A DNA stretch of 64,000 bases from the NCBI RefSeq assembly GCF_900199455.1, contig NZ_FZQR01000008.1:62001-126000 (forward strand), written 5' to 3'. Shown piece by piece: positions 34,733 through 42,547 of the stretch (the first letter of the stretch is position 1; each line of letters opens with the position of its first letter). This DNA is from Mesorhizobium carmichaelinearum (GTDB taxonomy: Bacteria > Pseudomonadota > Alphaproteobacteria > Rhizobiales > Rhizobiaceae). Both the position numbers and the translations under genes were made by a program. The notes beneath the pieces are model-generated. The model saw only the letters and a list, made by a program, of their open reading frames with translations. It ran no database searches and was not told the origin of the DNA.

Positions 34733-35986
34733 ATGCCTGCCTTCAAATCCGATTTCCTGCGCACGATGAGCGAGCGCGGCTTCATCCACCAGATTTCGGA
34801 TGAGACCGGCCTCGACCAGCTTTTCGCCAAGGAAACGGTCACCGCCTATGTCGGCTATGACGCCACCGCCACCAGCCTGCATATCGGCAATTTGATCTCC
34901 GCGACCATGCTTTACTGGCTGCAGGAAACCGGACACCGGCCGATCGCGCTGATGGGCGGCGGCACGTCGATGATCGGCGACCCGTCCTTCCGCGACGACC
35001 AGCGCAGCCTTTTGACGCCCGAAGCGATCGCCACCAACATCGAAGGCATCAAGCGCATCTTCGGCCGCATCCTGCGGTTCGGCGACGGCCCGAGCGACGC
35101 CATCATGGTCAACAACGCCGACTGGCTGATGAAGCTCAACTATGTCGAGTTCCTGCGCGACGTCGGCCGGCATTTCTCCGTCAACCGCATGCTGACCTTC
35201 GACAGCGTCAAGTTGCGCCTCGACCGCGAGCAGTCGCTGTCGTTCCTCGAATTCAACTACATGATCCTGCAGGGCTACGATTTCGTCGAGCTCGCGCGGC
35301 GCCAGAACTGCCGCCTGCAGATGGGCGGGTCGGACCAGTGGGGCAACATCATCAATGGCGTCGATCTCGGCCACCGCATGGGCACGCCGCAGCTTTACGC
35401 CCTGACCACGCCGCTGCTCACGACATCATCCGGCGCCAAGATGGGCAAGTCGGCGAAAGGTGCGGTCTGGCTCAACGGCGACCTCTTCTCGCCCTATGAT
35501 TTCTGGCAGTACTGGCGAAACACCGAGGACGCCGATGTCGAGCGCTTCCTGAAGATATTCACCCGCCTGCCCCTAGATGAGATCGCGCGCCTTGCTGCCC
35601 TTGGCGGCTCCGAAATCAATGAGGCCAAGAAGATCCTGGCCACGGAAACGACGGCGATCGTTCACGGCCGCGACGCGGCAAACCAGGCCGAGGAAACCGC
35701 GCGCAAGACCTTCGAGGAAGGGGCGCTCGCCGACACGTTGCCGACCGTCGGGGCTGACAAGGCCGCACTCGAAGCCGGCGTCGGCATCCTGTCGCTGCTG
35801 GTCACGGCTGGTTTGGCGTCCTCCAATGGCGAGGCGCGGCGGCACATCCAGGGCGGCGCGGTTCGCATCAACGACCAGTCGGTCAGCGACGACCGCCGCA
35901 TGGTCACGCTTCAGGATGTGAGTCCGGAAAACGTTGTAAAGCTTTCACTGGGCAAGAAAAAACACGTCCTGGTGCGGCCGGCTTGA
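34733..35986 (+). CDS. tyrS: Tyrosyl-tRNA synthetase
   Basis: This is a 417-residue class I enzyme. The HIGH-like motif is HIGN at 50-53 in TSLHIGNLISATML, and the KMSKS-like loop is KMGKS in SSGAKMGKSAKGAVWL. The tyrosine pocket includes YMILQGYDFVELARRQNCRL and MGGSDQWGNIINGVDL. An S4 RNA-binding domain occupies the C-terminus (GLASSNGEARRHIQGGAVRI). It charges tRNA-Tyr. It is monocistronic, with no strong T-run terminator seen. Confidence 0.97.
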   Translation: MPAFKSDFLRTMSERGFIHQISDETGLDQLFAKETVTAYVGYDATATSLHIGNLISATMLYWLQETGHRPIALMGGGTSMIGDPSFRDDQRSLLTPEAIATNIEGIKRIFGRILRFGDGPSDAIMVNNADWLMKLNYVEFLRDVGRHFSVNRMLTFDSVKLRLDREQSLSFLEFNYMILQGYDFVELARRQNCRLQMGGSDQWGNIINGVDLGHRMGTPQLYALTTPLLTTSSGAKMGKSAKGAVWLNGDLFSPYDFWQYWRNTEDADVERFLKIFTRLPLDEIARLAALGGSEINEAKKILATETTAIVHGRDAANQAEETARKTFEEGALADTLPTVGADKAALEAGVGILSLLVTAGLASSNGEARRHIQGGAVRINDQSVSDDRRMVTLQDVSPENVVKLSLGKKKHVLVRPA

Positions 35987-36120
35987 TCATTTGTCAGGAG
36001 TGCGGCATTCGGATCATTCGCAATCGCGACAGCTCCCGGGGGTTCGCGAACCACCGGAGCGTACTTACTTGAAGGCGGCGGCCGGATGTGACGCGACCGA
36101 TCATCCGGCCGGGGGATTCC

Positions 36121-36180
36121 TAGAGCGTTGACGCAATTCCGGACGGAAAACCGTTTCACACTTTTCCTGGAATTGCTCTA
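36121..36180. repeat. Intergenic repeat family A, copy 2
   Basis: TTGACGCAATTCCGGACGG, AAAACCGTTTCACACTTTTCC and TGGAATTGCTCTA repeat the core seen at 1041-1117 and, inverted, at 56301-56360. Its outer arms AGAGC...GAATTGCTCT are roughly inverted. The last bases form the TAG stop of the cupin gene at 36178-36600. Confidence 0.75.
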
Positions 36181-36600
36181 GGCAGGTATCAGCATGGCGA
36201 TGCGATGCACCCCGACCTCCTTGCTTGTATTCGTCGCCTCATCGGTCTTGCCCTTGGAGCAGGTGTATACGTCACCCACCTTGAGCTTGAATTCCTTGTC
36301 CGCTTTCTTGATGGTGAATGCGCCGGAAGTAATGGTGCATACCATGTCGTTGTCCATCACGGTTTGAGGCGCGTGTGCTCCGGGCTGAAAGACCACATCG
36401 ACAATCGAGATGCTCTTATAGGCGGGAATGTCGGAATTGCCGGTGCCGACCTCAACCACTCTAACACCGGGCGCAATCTCCTTGCCATCCTTCGGGCCGT
36501 ACTTCTTGGTCTTTGCAGATGCTGCCAGGGTGAACAAAGGCGATACCGCGGCGGCAGTCACACCGAGAGCTATTGCAGACCTGCGATTCATGGTTTTCAT
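36178..36600 (-). CDS. Exported cupin-like protein
   Basis: This encodes 140 residues. The N-terminus MKTMNRRSAIALGVTAAAVS contains a twin-arginine-like RRSAIAL motif and a hydrophobic stretch ending TLAASAK, so periplasmic export is likely. The rest fits a single cupin barrel (VVFQPGAHAPQTVMDNDMVC, SGAFTIKKADKEFKLKVGDV), with one histidine in PGAHAP rather than the full metal-binding set. There are two cysteines. A strong GGAGG sits six bases before the ATG. It is the last gene of the metal cluster on this strand, 130 bases beyond the GDCCVxC gene. Function unknown. Confidence 0.75.
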   Translation of the reverse strand: MKTMNRRSAIALGVTAAAVSPLFTLAASAKTKKYGPKDGKEIAPGVRVVEVGTGNSDIPAYKSISIVDVVFQPGAHAPQTVMDNDMVCTITSGAFTIKKADKEFKLKVGDVYTCSKGKTDEATNTSKEVGVHRIAMLIPA

Positions 36601-36730
36601 CGCATCCTCCCTAGATGATGGTCACGCACGAAAGTGCATGACCATCATATATTAGCACTACCGCAGATAAACTGCAGAGGATTCCGCAAGCGTAAGGCCG
36701 GCGTCGCGCTAACTTCGCCGGAGGACGTCG

Positions 36731-36964
36731 TCAGCCGCGACAATCTCCGTCGCCACGGGATGCGAGCCGTCCCCGCACCTCCTGGACCGGTGGGCACGGC
36801 ACATCTCCAAAGGAGCAGAAAACGCAACAATCCCCCGCCTTTGGCCGAAGCAGCGTCCCGCACCCCTTGCACTCGTAGAAGAACTGGCAGGCGTCGCGCG
36901 GCATAGTTTCACAAGCCCGAAATCCGCAATGCGGACAGGTAAGGGTGGATGTGAGCTGCGTCAT
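36731..36964 (-). CDS. GDCCVxC-domain heavy-metal-associated small protein
   Basis: This encodes 77 residues with 11 cysteines: CPHC (10-13), Cys18, Cys26, CKGC (32-35), the family motif GDCCVFC (45-50), Cys57 and Cys75. It belongs to the small GDCCVxC family that travels with mercury, arsenic and copper resistance genes. It has no signal peptide, so probably binds metal in the cytoplasm. The ATG at 36964 is preferred over one three codons upstream. It is 22 bases downstream of the 31-residue membrane ORF. Confidence 0.88.
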   Translation of the reverse strand: MTQLTSTLTCPHCGFRACETMPRDACQFFYECKGCGTLLRPKAGDCCVFCSFGDVPCPPVQEVRGRLASRGDGDCRG

Positions 36965-36986
36965 CACCTGCACCCTGCCAATCCGG

Positions 36987-37082
36987 TCAGGTTCGCAGAT
37001 ATTTGACGAGCGCCGCGATCGCGAGCAGAAGGGCGACCAACACCAGGACCCAGATGAGGGCCATACCGCCCATCATCCACAT
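36987..37082 (-). CDS. 31-residue single-helix membrane protein
   Basis: A very short frame encodes MWMMGGMALIWVLVLVALLL then AIAALVKYLRT: a methionine-rich start, one strong membrane helix and a basic end. The start ATG follows GCAGGTAGC, a plausible weak ribosome site. It lies 22 bases before the GDCCVxC gene and on the same strand as the metal cluster, where such tiny membrane peptides are often found. The Met-rich N-terminus could contact copper. Translation is unproven. Confidence 0.6.
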   Translation of the reverse strand: MWMMGGMALIWVLVLVALLLAIAALVKYLRT

Positions 37083-37235
37083 GCTACCTGCCCCCCCATC
37101 ATGGCCATCATCCTCCAAGGCCGGCTAAAGCGCGACTTCGCTGGTGCCGACTGGCAATTGCGTGGTGAGTTAGGTCGCTGTCAACCCTTGTCAAAGCGAC
37201 CGTGATTCCGATTGACGGTCATGCCTCCGGCAATC

Positions 37236-37793
37236 TTACATCCCCCCGCCGCAGCCATCGGAAAGGTTCCACACGTCGACGATTTGCTCGCCGGTGAAAC
37301 CGTGCTCGTGGAGCAGGTATTTCGCCAGTCCGCCATACACCTTCCAGCGCCAGCATGGACAGCAGCAGGGGCCTTTCTCCTCGGAATTGGCCATCGCGTA
37401 GTCATAGGCCTTCTGCTCGTCGCCGGTGAGCTTCAGATCGTAGTAGGGCATCATCCGCTGCGCTGTCGCCGCCGCTATGTCGTACGGATCGCCGGGGATC
37501 ATCGGGATGGCGCGATACTTGGCGAGCCCCCTCACCTGCTCGACATAGCGTTTCATTTCCATCGGGCTGCAACATGAGCCCGTGATCCGCGACACCGCCG
37601 GCATGGTCGCGATCGACTCCGTGAATTTGGCCGAGCAGGTGCTGTTGCCGTTCTGGCTGAGATCCTTGAACCGCTTGGCCAATTCCGGATCGTCGGCGGC
37701 GATTGCCAAATCGGGTTGCGTTAGAAAGCCCGCAGCCGTAGCGACGCCAAACACGCCAAGAACAATGGTGCGCCGGTTAGGGGTGTTGGTCAT
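37236..37793 (-). CDS. Cys-rich exported protein of unknown function
   Basis: This encodes 185 residues. The N-terminus RRTIVLGVFGVATAAGFL has a twin-arginine-like signal. The mature protein has eight cysteines: Cys53, CC at 74-75 (GSCCSPMEMKRYV), CCCPC at 143-147 (GPCCCPCWRWKVYGG) and Cys181 (LSDGCGGGM). The CCxCPCWRWxVYxGLAK and VWxLSDGCGG motifs look like a conserved but uncharacterised family. Its ATG overlaps the stop of the DsbA-like gene by 4 bases. Context suggests periplasmic copper or soft-metal binding, with disulfides handled by the neighbouring DsbA and TlpA proteins. Confidence 0.75.
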   Translation of the reverse strand: MTNTPNRRTIVLGVFGVATAAGFLTQPDLAIAADDPELAKRFKDLSQNGNSTCSAKFTESIATMPAVSRITGSCCSPMEMKRYVEQVRGLAKYRAIPMIPGDPYDIAAATAQRMMPYYDLKLTGDEQKAYDYAMANSEEKGPCCCPCWRWKVYGGLAKYLLHEHGFTGEQIVDVWNLSDGCGGGM

Positions 37794-38575
37794 TTGCCGG
37801 CCCTTGCTTGCCTGATCAACTTCTTCATCGTCTCAAGATCGGTCGCACCCGGAAAAATCTGATCGCCAACGACGAAGCCTGGCGTTCCCGTGATCTTCAG
37901 CGCCTGTGCCAGCTCCGTGTTGCGATCGATCAATGCCTGGATGTCGGGCTGCTGCATATCGCTCTTCATCCGCTCGACATCGAGCCCAGCCTCACCAGCG
38001 ATCCTAAGCACGACCGCTTCTGTCACTCTTGTTCGGGACGCATAAAGCGCCTTGTGGAATTCCTGATATTTGCCCTGGCGTTCGGCCGCTAGCGCTGCCT
38101 TGGCCGCGAACAGGGAGTCCGGGCCGAGTATGGGGAACTCCTTGTAGACGATTTTGAGCTGGGGATCGCCAGCGACGGCCTGATCCATGATCGGCGCCAT
38201 CACCCGGCAATAGGGGCAATTGTAGTCGAAGAATTCGACCAGCGTGACATTGCCGTCAGCGTTGCCGCCGATAGGGCTCTGCTTGTCGCGGAAGATGTCG
38301 TCGGCGCGCGCCTTGAGCACCTGCTTCGCCTGGGCTGCCTCTGCTTCGCGCTGGCGCTCGTCCAGGCTTTGCAGGGCCTGCACGAGAACTTCCGGATGTG
38401 CCAGTATGTAGTCGTGTATCCTCTGGTCGAGCTGGTCCTGAGACATTTCGCCGGCCGCGAACGCCGTCCCAAGGGCGCCCTGAAAGCTTGGATTGAGCAG
38501 AAGCCATCCAGTCAGGCCGGCAAGCAGGAGCGTGCGAGCCAGCCAGCCACACCGATGCGCTTGTCTGGTAATCAT
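37790..38575 (-). CDS. DsbA-family thiol oxidoreductase
   Basis: This encodes 261 residues from the ATG at 38575 (strong AAGGAGAA). A signal anchor (about 10-42) is followed by a helical region (45-95) and a thioredoxin-fold domain with CPYC at 120-123 (FDYNCPYCRVM) and the cis-Pro loop ITGTPGFVVGD. The helical N-terminal extension resembles ScsC/BdbD-like proteins, which can trimerise. It acts in the periplasm on disulfides. Located between PCu(A)C and the Cys-rich protein, it may keep metal-site cysteines in the right redox state. Confidence 0.88.
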   Translation of the reverse strand: MITRQAHRCGWLARTLLLAGLTGWLLLNPSFQGALGTAFAAGEMSQDQLDQRIHDYILAHPEVLVQALQSLDERQREAEAAQAKQVLKARADDIFRDKQSPIGGNADGNVTLVEFFDYNCPYCRVMAPIMDQAVAGDPQLKIVYKEFPILGPDSLFAAKAALAAERQGKYQEFHKALYASRTRVTEAVVLRIAGEAGLDVERMKSDMQQPDIQALIDRNTELAQALKITGTPGFVVGDQIFPGATDLETMKKLIRQARAGK

Positions 38576-38597
38576 AGGTGTTTCTCCTTGTAAGGGC

Positions 38598-39059
38598 TCA
38601 TTGTCCGCCAGGTTGCGCCGTCGCACCGATCCCCAACACCTGGGCATCCACTTCGATCGCGTCGGCTTTCTCGAATGTCAGGGTGAGCGGCACGGTCTCA
38701 CCCTCCTTGAGTTGGTGCTTCAGCCCAAGCAGCATCATGTGGATGCCGCCAGGCTTGAAGATGACCGGGACGCCGGGATGTAACTCGATAGCCAAAAGCC
38801 GGGTCATCTTCGCCACGCCATCATCGACGGCCATGGCGTGAAACTGAATTTTCTCGGCGACTGGGCTCGTCACGTTCAGCAGACGATCTTCACCGGGGCC
38901 GCGATTTGTCACCGTAAGATAGCCTCCGCCGGTGACCGCCATATTGGGTGTTGCCCGCGCCCAAGCCTTTTCGACGACGATCTGGTTCGACGCGGCGACG
39001 GCATTGCCGACGTTCAGCAGACCAAGGGCCAGCATGACAGTTGCGTAGATGGTCCTCAC
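38598..39059 (-). CDS. PCu(A)C periplasmic copper chaperone
   Basis: This encodes 153 residues with a signal peptide (cleavage near VAAS, about residue 22). The copper site fits H-x10-M-x21-H-x-M exactly: His74, Met85, His107 and Met109. PCu(A)C proteins bind Cu(I)/Cu(II) in the periplasm and deliver it to cytochrome oxidase, usually with Sco or TlpA-like reductants; the Bradyrhizobium equivalent is PcuC. The gene is 22-23 bases from its neighbours on each side. Confidence 0.93.
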   Translation of the reverse strand: MRTIYATVMLALGLLNVGNAVAASNQIVVEKAWARATPNMAVTGGGYLTVTNRGPGEDRLLNVTSPVAEKIQFHAMAVDDGVAKMTRLLAIELHPGVPVIFKPGGIHMMLLGLKHQLKEGETVPLTLTFEKADAIEVDAQVLGIGATAQPGGQ

Positions 39060-39082
39060 CGTTTCACTCCTTCGTCCAACGA

Positions 39083-39475
39083 TCAGCGATCAGATCGAAC
39101 ACTTTGGCAGCAGCGTGCATCGCCCGCGCTGATCGGTCCTACCAAGTTAGAGGCCGCCAGCCTTGTGGCCGTCGGCCCGTCGTCAGTCGGAATTCCGAGA
39201 TCGGTTGCTGGTTGCTGCCTGGCGGACGATCCGCCCACCATCCGGTTCATGCACAGGCCAAGCGCGCACATAGCAAGGCAGGGCAGCAGGCTGAGCAGCA
39301 CCGGCGCGACGCCGGCGGCGACCAGCCATGACCAGTTGAAGGCAAGGCCGGCGGCAACGATGACCGCGCCGGCCGCGATCAGGCCACGCCGACCGCGGAG
39401 ATAGGGGCGAATCTCCGGGAGGAAGTCGCGGCGCGACGAAGTCTCGCTGGCCTGGGTCAGTTCAGTGGTGCTCAT
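39083..39475 (-). CDS. Two-helix membrane protein of the metal cluster
   Basis: This encodes 130 residues from the ATG at 39475, one base after the stop of the TlpA-like gene. A soluble N-terminus is followed by two membrane helices (about 30-47 and 50-75: LIAAGAVIVAAGLAFNWSWL and LLSLLPCLAMCALGLCMNRM, with three cysteines) and a polar tail ending CCQSVRSDR. I do not recognise a named domain. The cysteines within and after the second helix could bind metal. Confidence 0.7.
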   Translation of the reverse strand: MSTTELTQASETSSRRDFLPEIRPYLRGRRGLIAAGAVIVAAGLAFNWSWLVAAGVAPVLLSLLPCLAMCALGLCMNRMVGGSSARQQPATDLGIPTDDGPTATRLAASNLVGPISAGDARCCQSVRSDR

Positions 39476-39476
39476 G

Positions 39477-40022
39477 TCATTTCCTTTCTCTTTTGGCGGC
39501 GATACGGCCGCGGATGAAGTCGACCATGTCGGGTGCATCCCATTCGGCCGGGCCGATCAGCCGGCCGATTTCCTTGCCGCCACGATTGATCAACAGGGTC
39601 GTCGGCAGGCCCACCGCACCGAGCGTGAAGATGGCCTTGGCCGAAGTGTCGATGTTCAGGGCAAGGTGTGTAATGCCGATATCGGCATAGAATTTCTTCA
39701 CGGCGTCCGGGCCTTTCCGGTCCATGGACAGCGCGACGACCTCGAAGTCCGGCCCACCGAGCTTGGCCTGCAGCCGGTCGAGCGTCGGCATCTCCTTGCG
39801 GCAAGGCGCGCACCATGTCGCCCAGATGTTGAGCAACACCACCTTGCCGGAATAGTCGGCGAGCGTTTTCGGCTGGCCGGCGGCATCCATGAAGCTGACC
39901 ACCGGCACTGCTGCAGGCGCTTCCAGAACGGCGAGATTCTGCGGCGCCTCCGCCGCCCTGGTGGGCAGCGGAATCGCCAGCAGCAAGCCGATCAGGGCGA
40001 TGGCCCGTTTGCTTTTGTTCAC
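39477..40022 (-). CDS. TlpA-family thioredoxin-like protein
   Basis: This encodes 181 residues with a signal peptide (cleavage near TRAAE, about 23). The thioredoxin fold has WCAPC with Cys71 and Cys74 (NIWATWCAPCRKEMPTLDRL) and the cis-Pro segment GLPTTLLIN. TlpA-like proteins reduce copper-site disulfides of Sco and CoxB in the periplasm. The gene starts five bases after the DUF411-A stop, in one operon with PCu(A)C, so a reductant role in copper delivery is likely. Confidence 0.9.
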   Translation of the reverse strand: MNKSKRAIALIGLLLAIPLPTRAAEAPQNLAVLEAPAAVPVVSFMDAAGQPKTLADYSGKVVLLNIWATWCAPCRKEMPTLDRLQAKLGGPDFEVVALSMDRKGPDAVKKFYADIGITHLALNIDTSAKAIFTLGAVGLPTTLLINRGGKEIGRLIGPAEWDAPDMVDFIRGRIAAKRERK

Positions 40023-40027
40023 GGTGC

Positions 40028-40468
40028 CTACTCCGTGGCGTAGACGGTCGGCGCCTTGCCGTCCTTGGTGAAGGCGTAGATCGTCCAGGTCTCGCTTTTT
40101 TCGCCACCCATGCCGGGCGCGCCCGCCGGCATGCCGGCCAGCGTAATGCCTGATATGGCGGGACGTTCCGTGAGCAGCTTTTTGACGATCTCGACCGGCA
40201 CTAGGCCGTCGACGACATAGCCGTCTACCATCAGCGTATGGCAGCCTTCGAGGTCAGCCGGCACGCCGGCATCGCTGCTGATCTGCGAAAGGTTGTTGAC
40301 CGGCTTGATGTCGACCTTGAAGCCGTTGTGCTCCAGGTAGTTGGCATAGGATTCACAGCAGCTGCATTGTGGGTTCTTGTACATCACCGCACTGATAGTC
40401 GCCGCGAATGCAGGCAGCGGTGTTGCGATCAGTGCGGCAAGAGCAGCGAGGCGGTAGGTCAGCTTCAT
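40028..40468 (-). CDS. DUF411 metal-binding protein, copy A
   Basis: This encodes 146 residues with a signal peptide (MKLTYRLAALAALIATPLPA). The DUF411 core has CSCC at 35-38 (KNPQCSCCESYANYL), Cys76 in DLEGCHTLMVDGYVVDG, and a Met-rich tail (AGMPAGAPGMGGEK). Such proteins accompany copper resistance genes and are thought to bind copper in the periplasm. About 76% identical to copy B 33 bases upstream, so the pair arose by tandem duplication. Confidence 0.9.
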   Translation of the reverse strand: MKLTYRLAALAALIATPLPAFAATISAVMYKNPQCSCCESYANYLEHNGFKVDIKPVNNLSQISSDAGVPADLEGCHTLMVDGYVVDGLVPVEIVKKLLTERPAISGITLAGMPAGAPGMGGEKSETWTIYAFTKDGKAPTVYATE

Positions 40469-40501
40469 TGAAATCTCCTCTGGTTGCAGAAATTCGGATC
40501 G

Positions 40502-40942
40502 TTATTCCGTCGCGTAGACGGTCGGCGCCTTGCCATCCCTGGTGAAGGCGTAAATCTTCCAACTCTCGGTTTTCTGGCCGCGCATCCCCGGCGACCCCAT
40601 CGGCATGCCGGCCATCGCGATGCCGGTAATGGCGGGGTGCTCGACGAGCATCTTCTTGACCACGTCGACCGGTACAAAGCCGTCGACCACGTAGCCACCG
40701 ACAACGACGGAATGGCAGCCTTCGAGATCGGCCGGAACGCCAAGTCTGGCACTCACCTGAGACAGATCGTTGGTCGGCTTGATGTCGACCTTGAAGCCGT
40801 TCCGTTCGAGATAGGCTGCGTACGTCTCGCAGCAGCTGCAGCTCGGGTTCTTATACATCACGGCGTCGATCGTCGCCGCGAATGCGGGCATTGGGGTTGA
40901 GATCAACAGGGCAAGGGCGGCGAGGCGATAGGTCAGCTTCAT
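40502..40942 (-). CDS. DUF411 metal-binding protein, copy B
   Basis: This encodes 146 residues, the same length as copy A, with identical first ten and last six residues and about 35 differences overall. CSCC is kept at 35-38 and Cys76 is kept (DLEGCHSVVVGGYVVDG). The tail has one more methionine (AGMPMGSPGMRGQK). It has its own Shine-Dalgarno (AGGAG). It lies 31 bases after the multicopper oxidase gene, so all three are likely one transcript. Confidence 0.9.
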   Translation of the reverse strand: MKLTYRLAALALLISTPMPAFAATIDAVMYKNPSCSCCETYAAYLERNGFKVDIKPTNDLSQVSARLGVPADLEGCHSVVVGGYVVDGFVPVDVVKKMLVEHPAITGIAMAGMPMGSPGMRGQKTESWKIYAFTRDGKAPTVYATE

Positions 40943-40973
40943 TGCAGTTCTCCTTTGAGTGAGCGGTTTGGAT

Positions 40974-42410
40974 TCATTTCACACGGAACACGGTCATCAG
41001 ACCGGCCATCTGGTGGTCGGCGACATGGCAGTGCAGCATCCAGTCGCCCGGATTGTCGGCGACAAAAGCGCATTCGATCACATCCTTGGGGGCCATCAGC
41101 ACCGTGTCCTGCCACTGCCGGTGCGGCACCGGCGCGCCGTTGCGCGACAGCACCGACAGGCTGAAGCCGTGGACATGCATGGGATGCCACCAGGCGGTTT
41201 CGTTGCGCATGGTGAGGTGGCAAGAGGCGCCCCGCTCGAGCGTGAACTGTGGCGCCATGCCGGCATGACCGTCGCCGGTCATCGACATGCCGTTGATCGC
41301 CCAGGCGGCACCACCGTTCATGCCGGGCATCCCCATGCCCGGCATGCCGCCGACGCCGGCGAGCTTGCCGCCGCCCATCATGCCGCCCTGCAGCACGATC
41401 TCATGGTGCATGGCGTTCGCCAGGTCCGGCTCGGGCAACGGATTTCGCGGCAGGCCGACAGACGCATCGAGTGGATGCGCACGCAGCGGAGACACCTTGT
41501 CATAGGCAAGGTTGGTCAGCGTATAGGCAAGCCCGCCATAGAAATCGTCGATCACGGCATGCCGACTGCCGGGATCGCCCTGCATGTCGAGCGCGATGTC
41601 GATGCGCATCGCCGGCGCCAGCAGCAGACGGCCGTTCTCCGGCTCGTGCGGGTCGCAGGGCTGGCCGTCGATGGCGACGACGATCGGCCGATGACCTTCA
41701 AAGCGCAGTGCCATCATGCGGGCAAGCGCGGCATTGACGAGCCGCAGCCTGACACGCTCGCCGGTCCTCACGCCGAGGTCGGCTGGAGCCCTACCATTGA
41801 TGGTGACGGCATTGCCGACACGGCCGGACATCGACGCATCCATCGCGCCGCCGAAGCCGCCGGCGATCTGCCCGTCGGCGGCGAGCCGCCAGTCCTGCAG
41901 CAGCCATAAAAGATCACGATCGACGAGGACGGGCTCCGCTTCGTCGACAATGAGCGGTCCAGCGAGCCCGCGGCCGAGCTGCACCAGGCTGTCCGTGTGG
42001 GGGTGATACCAGAAGGTCCCGGCATCGGGCGGCGTGAATTCGTAGACGAATGTCTCGCCCGGTTTGATGGGTGGCTGGGTCAGGCCTGGAACGCCGTCCA
42101 TGGCGTTCGGCAGGCGGATGCCGTGCCAGTGGACGGTCGTGTCTTCGTCCAACCCGTTCTCGACGGTGATACGGACCGACCGCCCTTGCCGCAGGCGCAG
42201 CTTCGGACCGGGAACGGCGCTGTTGTAGGCCCAGACAGCAGTTGATGGACGGTCACTGCCGCCGAGCCGCGTTTGGCCCGGCGCGATCTTGATTGAGCGT
42301 TCGTCGACGGTGGAGGCGCGTGCGGGAGGCAGCGAAGCGGACACGGCAAGCCCCGCCCCCGCGACGAGAAGGTCTCGGCGCGAAATGTGGTATTTGAAAT
42401 CGGAGTTCAC
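40974..42410 (-). CDS. Periplasmic multicopper oxidase
   Basis: This encodes 478 residues from a GTG at 42410. A twin-arginine signal (HISRRDLLVAGAGLAVSA) predicts folded export. Copper ligands are complete: HWHG at 94-97, HPH at 136-138, HPMHVHGF and HCHVADHQMAGLM near the C-terminus, where the last motif supplies the T2/T3 and type 1 sites with an axial Met. A Gly/Met-rich insertion (GGMMGGGKLAG, MPGMGMPGMNG) before the last domain recalls CueO's Met-rich segment for Cu(I). It probably oxidises Cu(I) to the less toxic Cu(II). Heads the cluster after the Met/Cys-rich gene. Confidence 0.92.
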   Translation of the reverse strand: MNSDFKYHISRRDLLVAGAGLAVSASLPPARASTVDERSIKIAPGQTRLGGSDRPSTAVWAYNSAVPGPKLRLRQGRSVRITVENGLDEDTTVHWHGIRLPNAMDGVPGLTQPPIKPGETFVYEFTPPDAGTFWYHPHTDSLVQLGRGLAGPLIVDEAEPVLVDRDLLWLLQDWRLAADGQIAGGFGGAMDASMSGRVGNAVTINGRAPADLGVRTGERVRLRLVNAALARMMALRFEGHRPIVVAIDGQPCDPHEPENGRLLLAPAMRIDIALDMQGDPGSRHAVIDDFYGGLAYTLTNLAYDKVSPLRAHPLDASVGLPRNPLPEPDLANAMHHEIVLQGGMMGGGKLAGVGGMPGMGMPGMNGGAAWAINGMSMTGDGHAGMAPQFTLERGASCHLTMRNETAWWHPMHVHGFSLSVLSRNGAPVPHRQWQDTVLMAPKDVIECAFVADNPGDWMLHCHVADHQMAGLMTVFRVK

Positions 42411-42547
42411 CCTTCTGACCCTTTGCGATCTCGATCGATGGCGGGCATGCCGGCATCGACCTGGATTGGCATGCGCGCCCACGGCGCAACGATGCGCGCG
42501 CGGGCGATCAGGCGCCGGGAATCAGCCGTGATTCGGCTGAAACGGCG

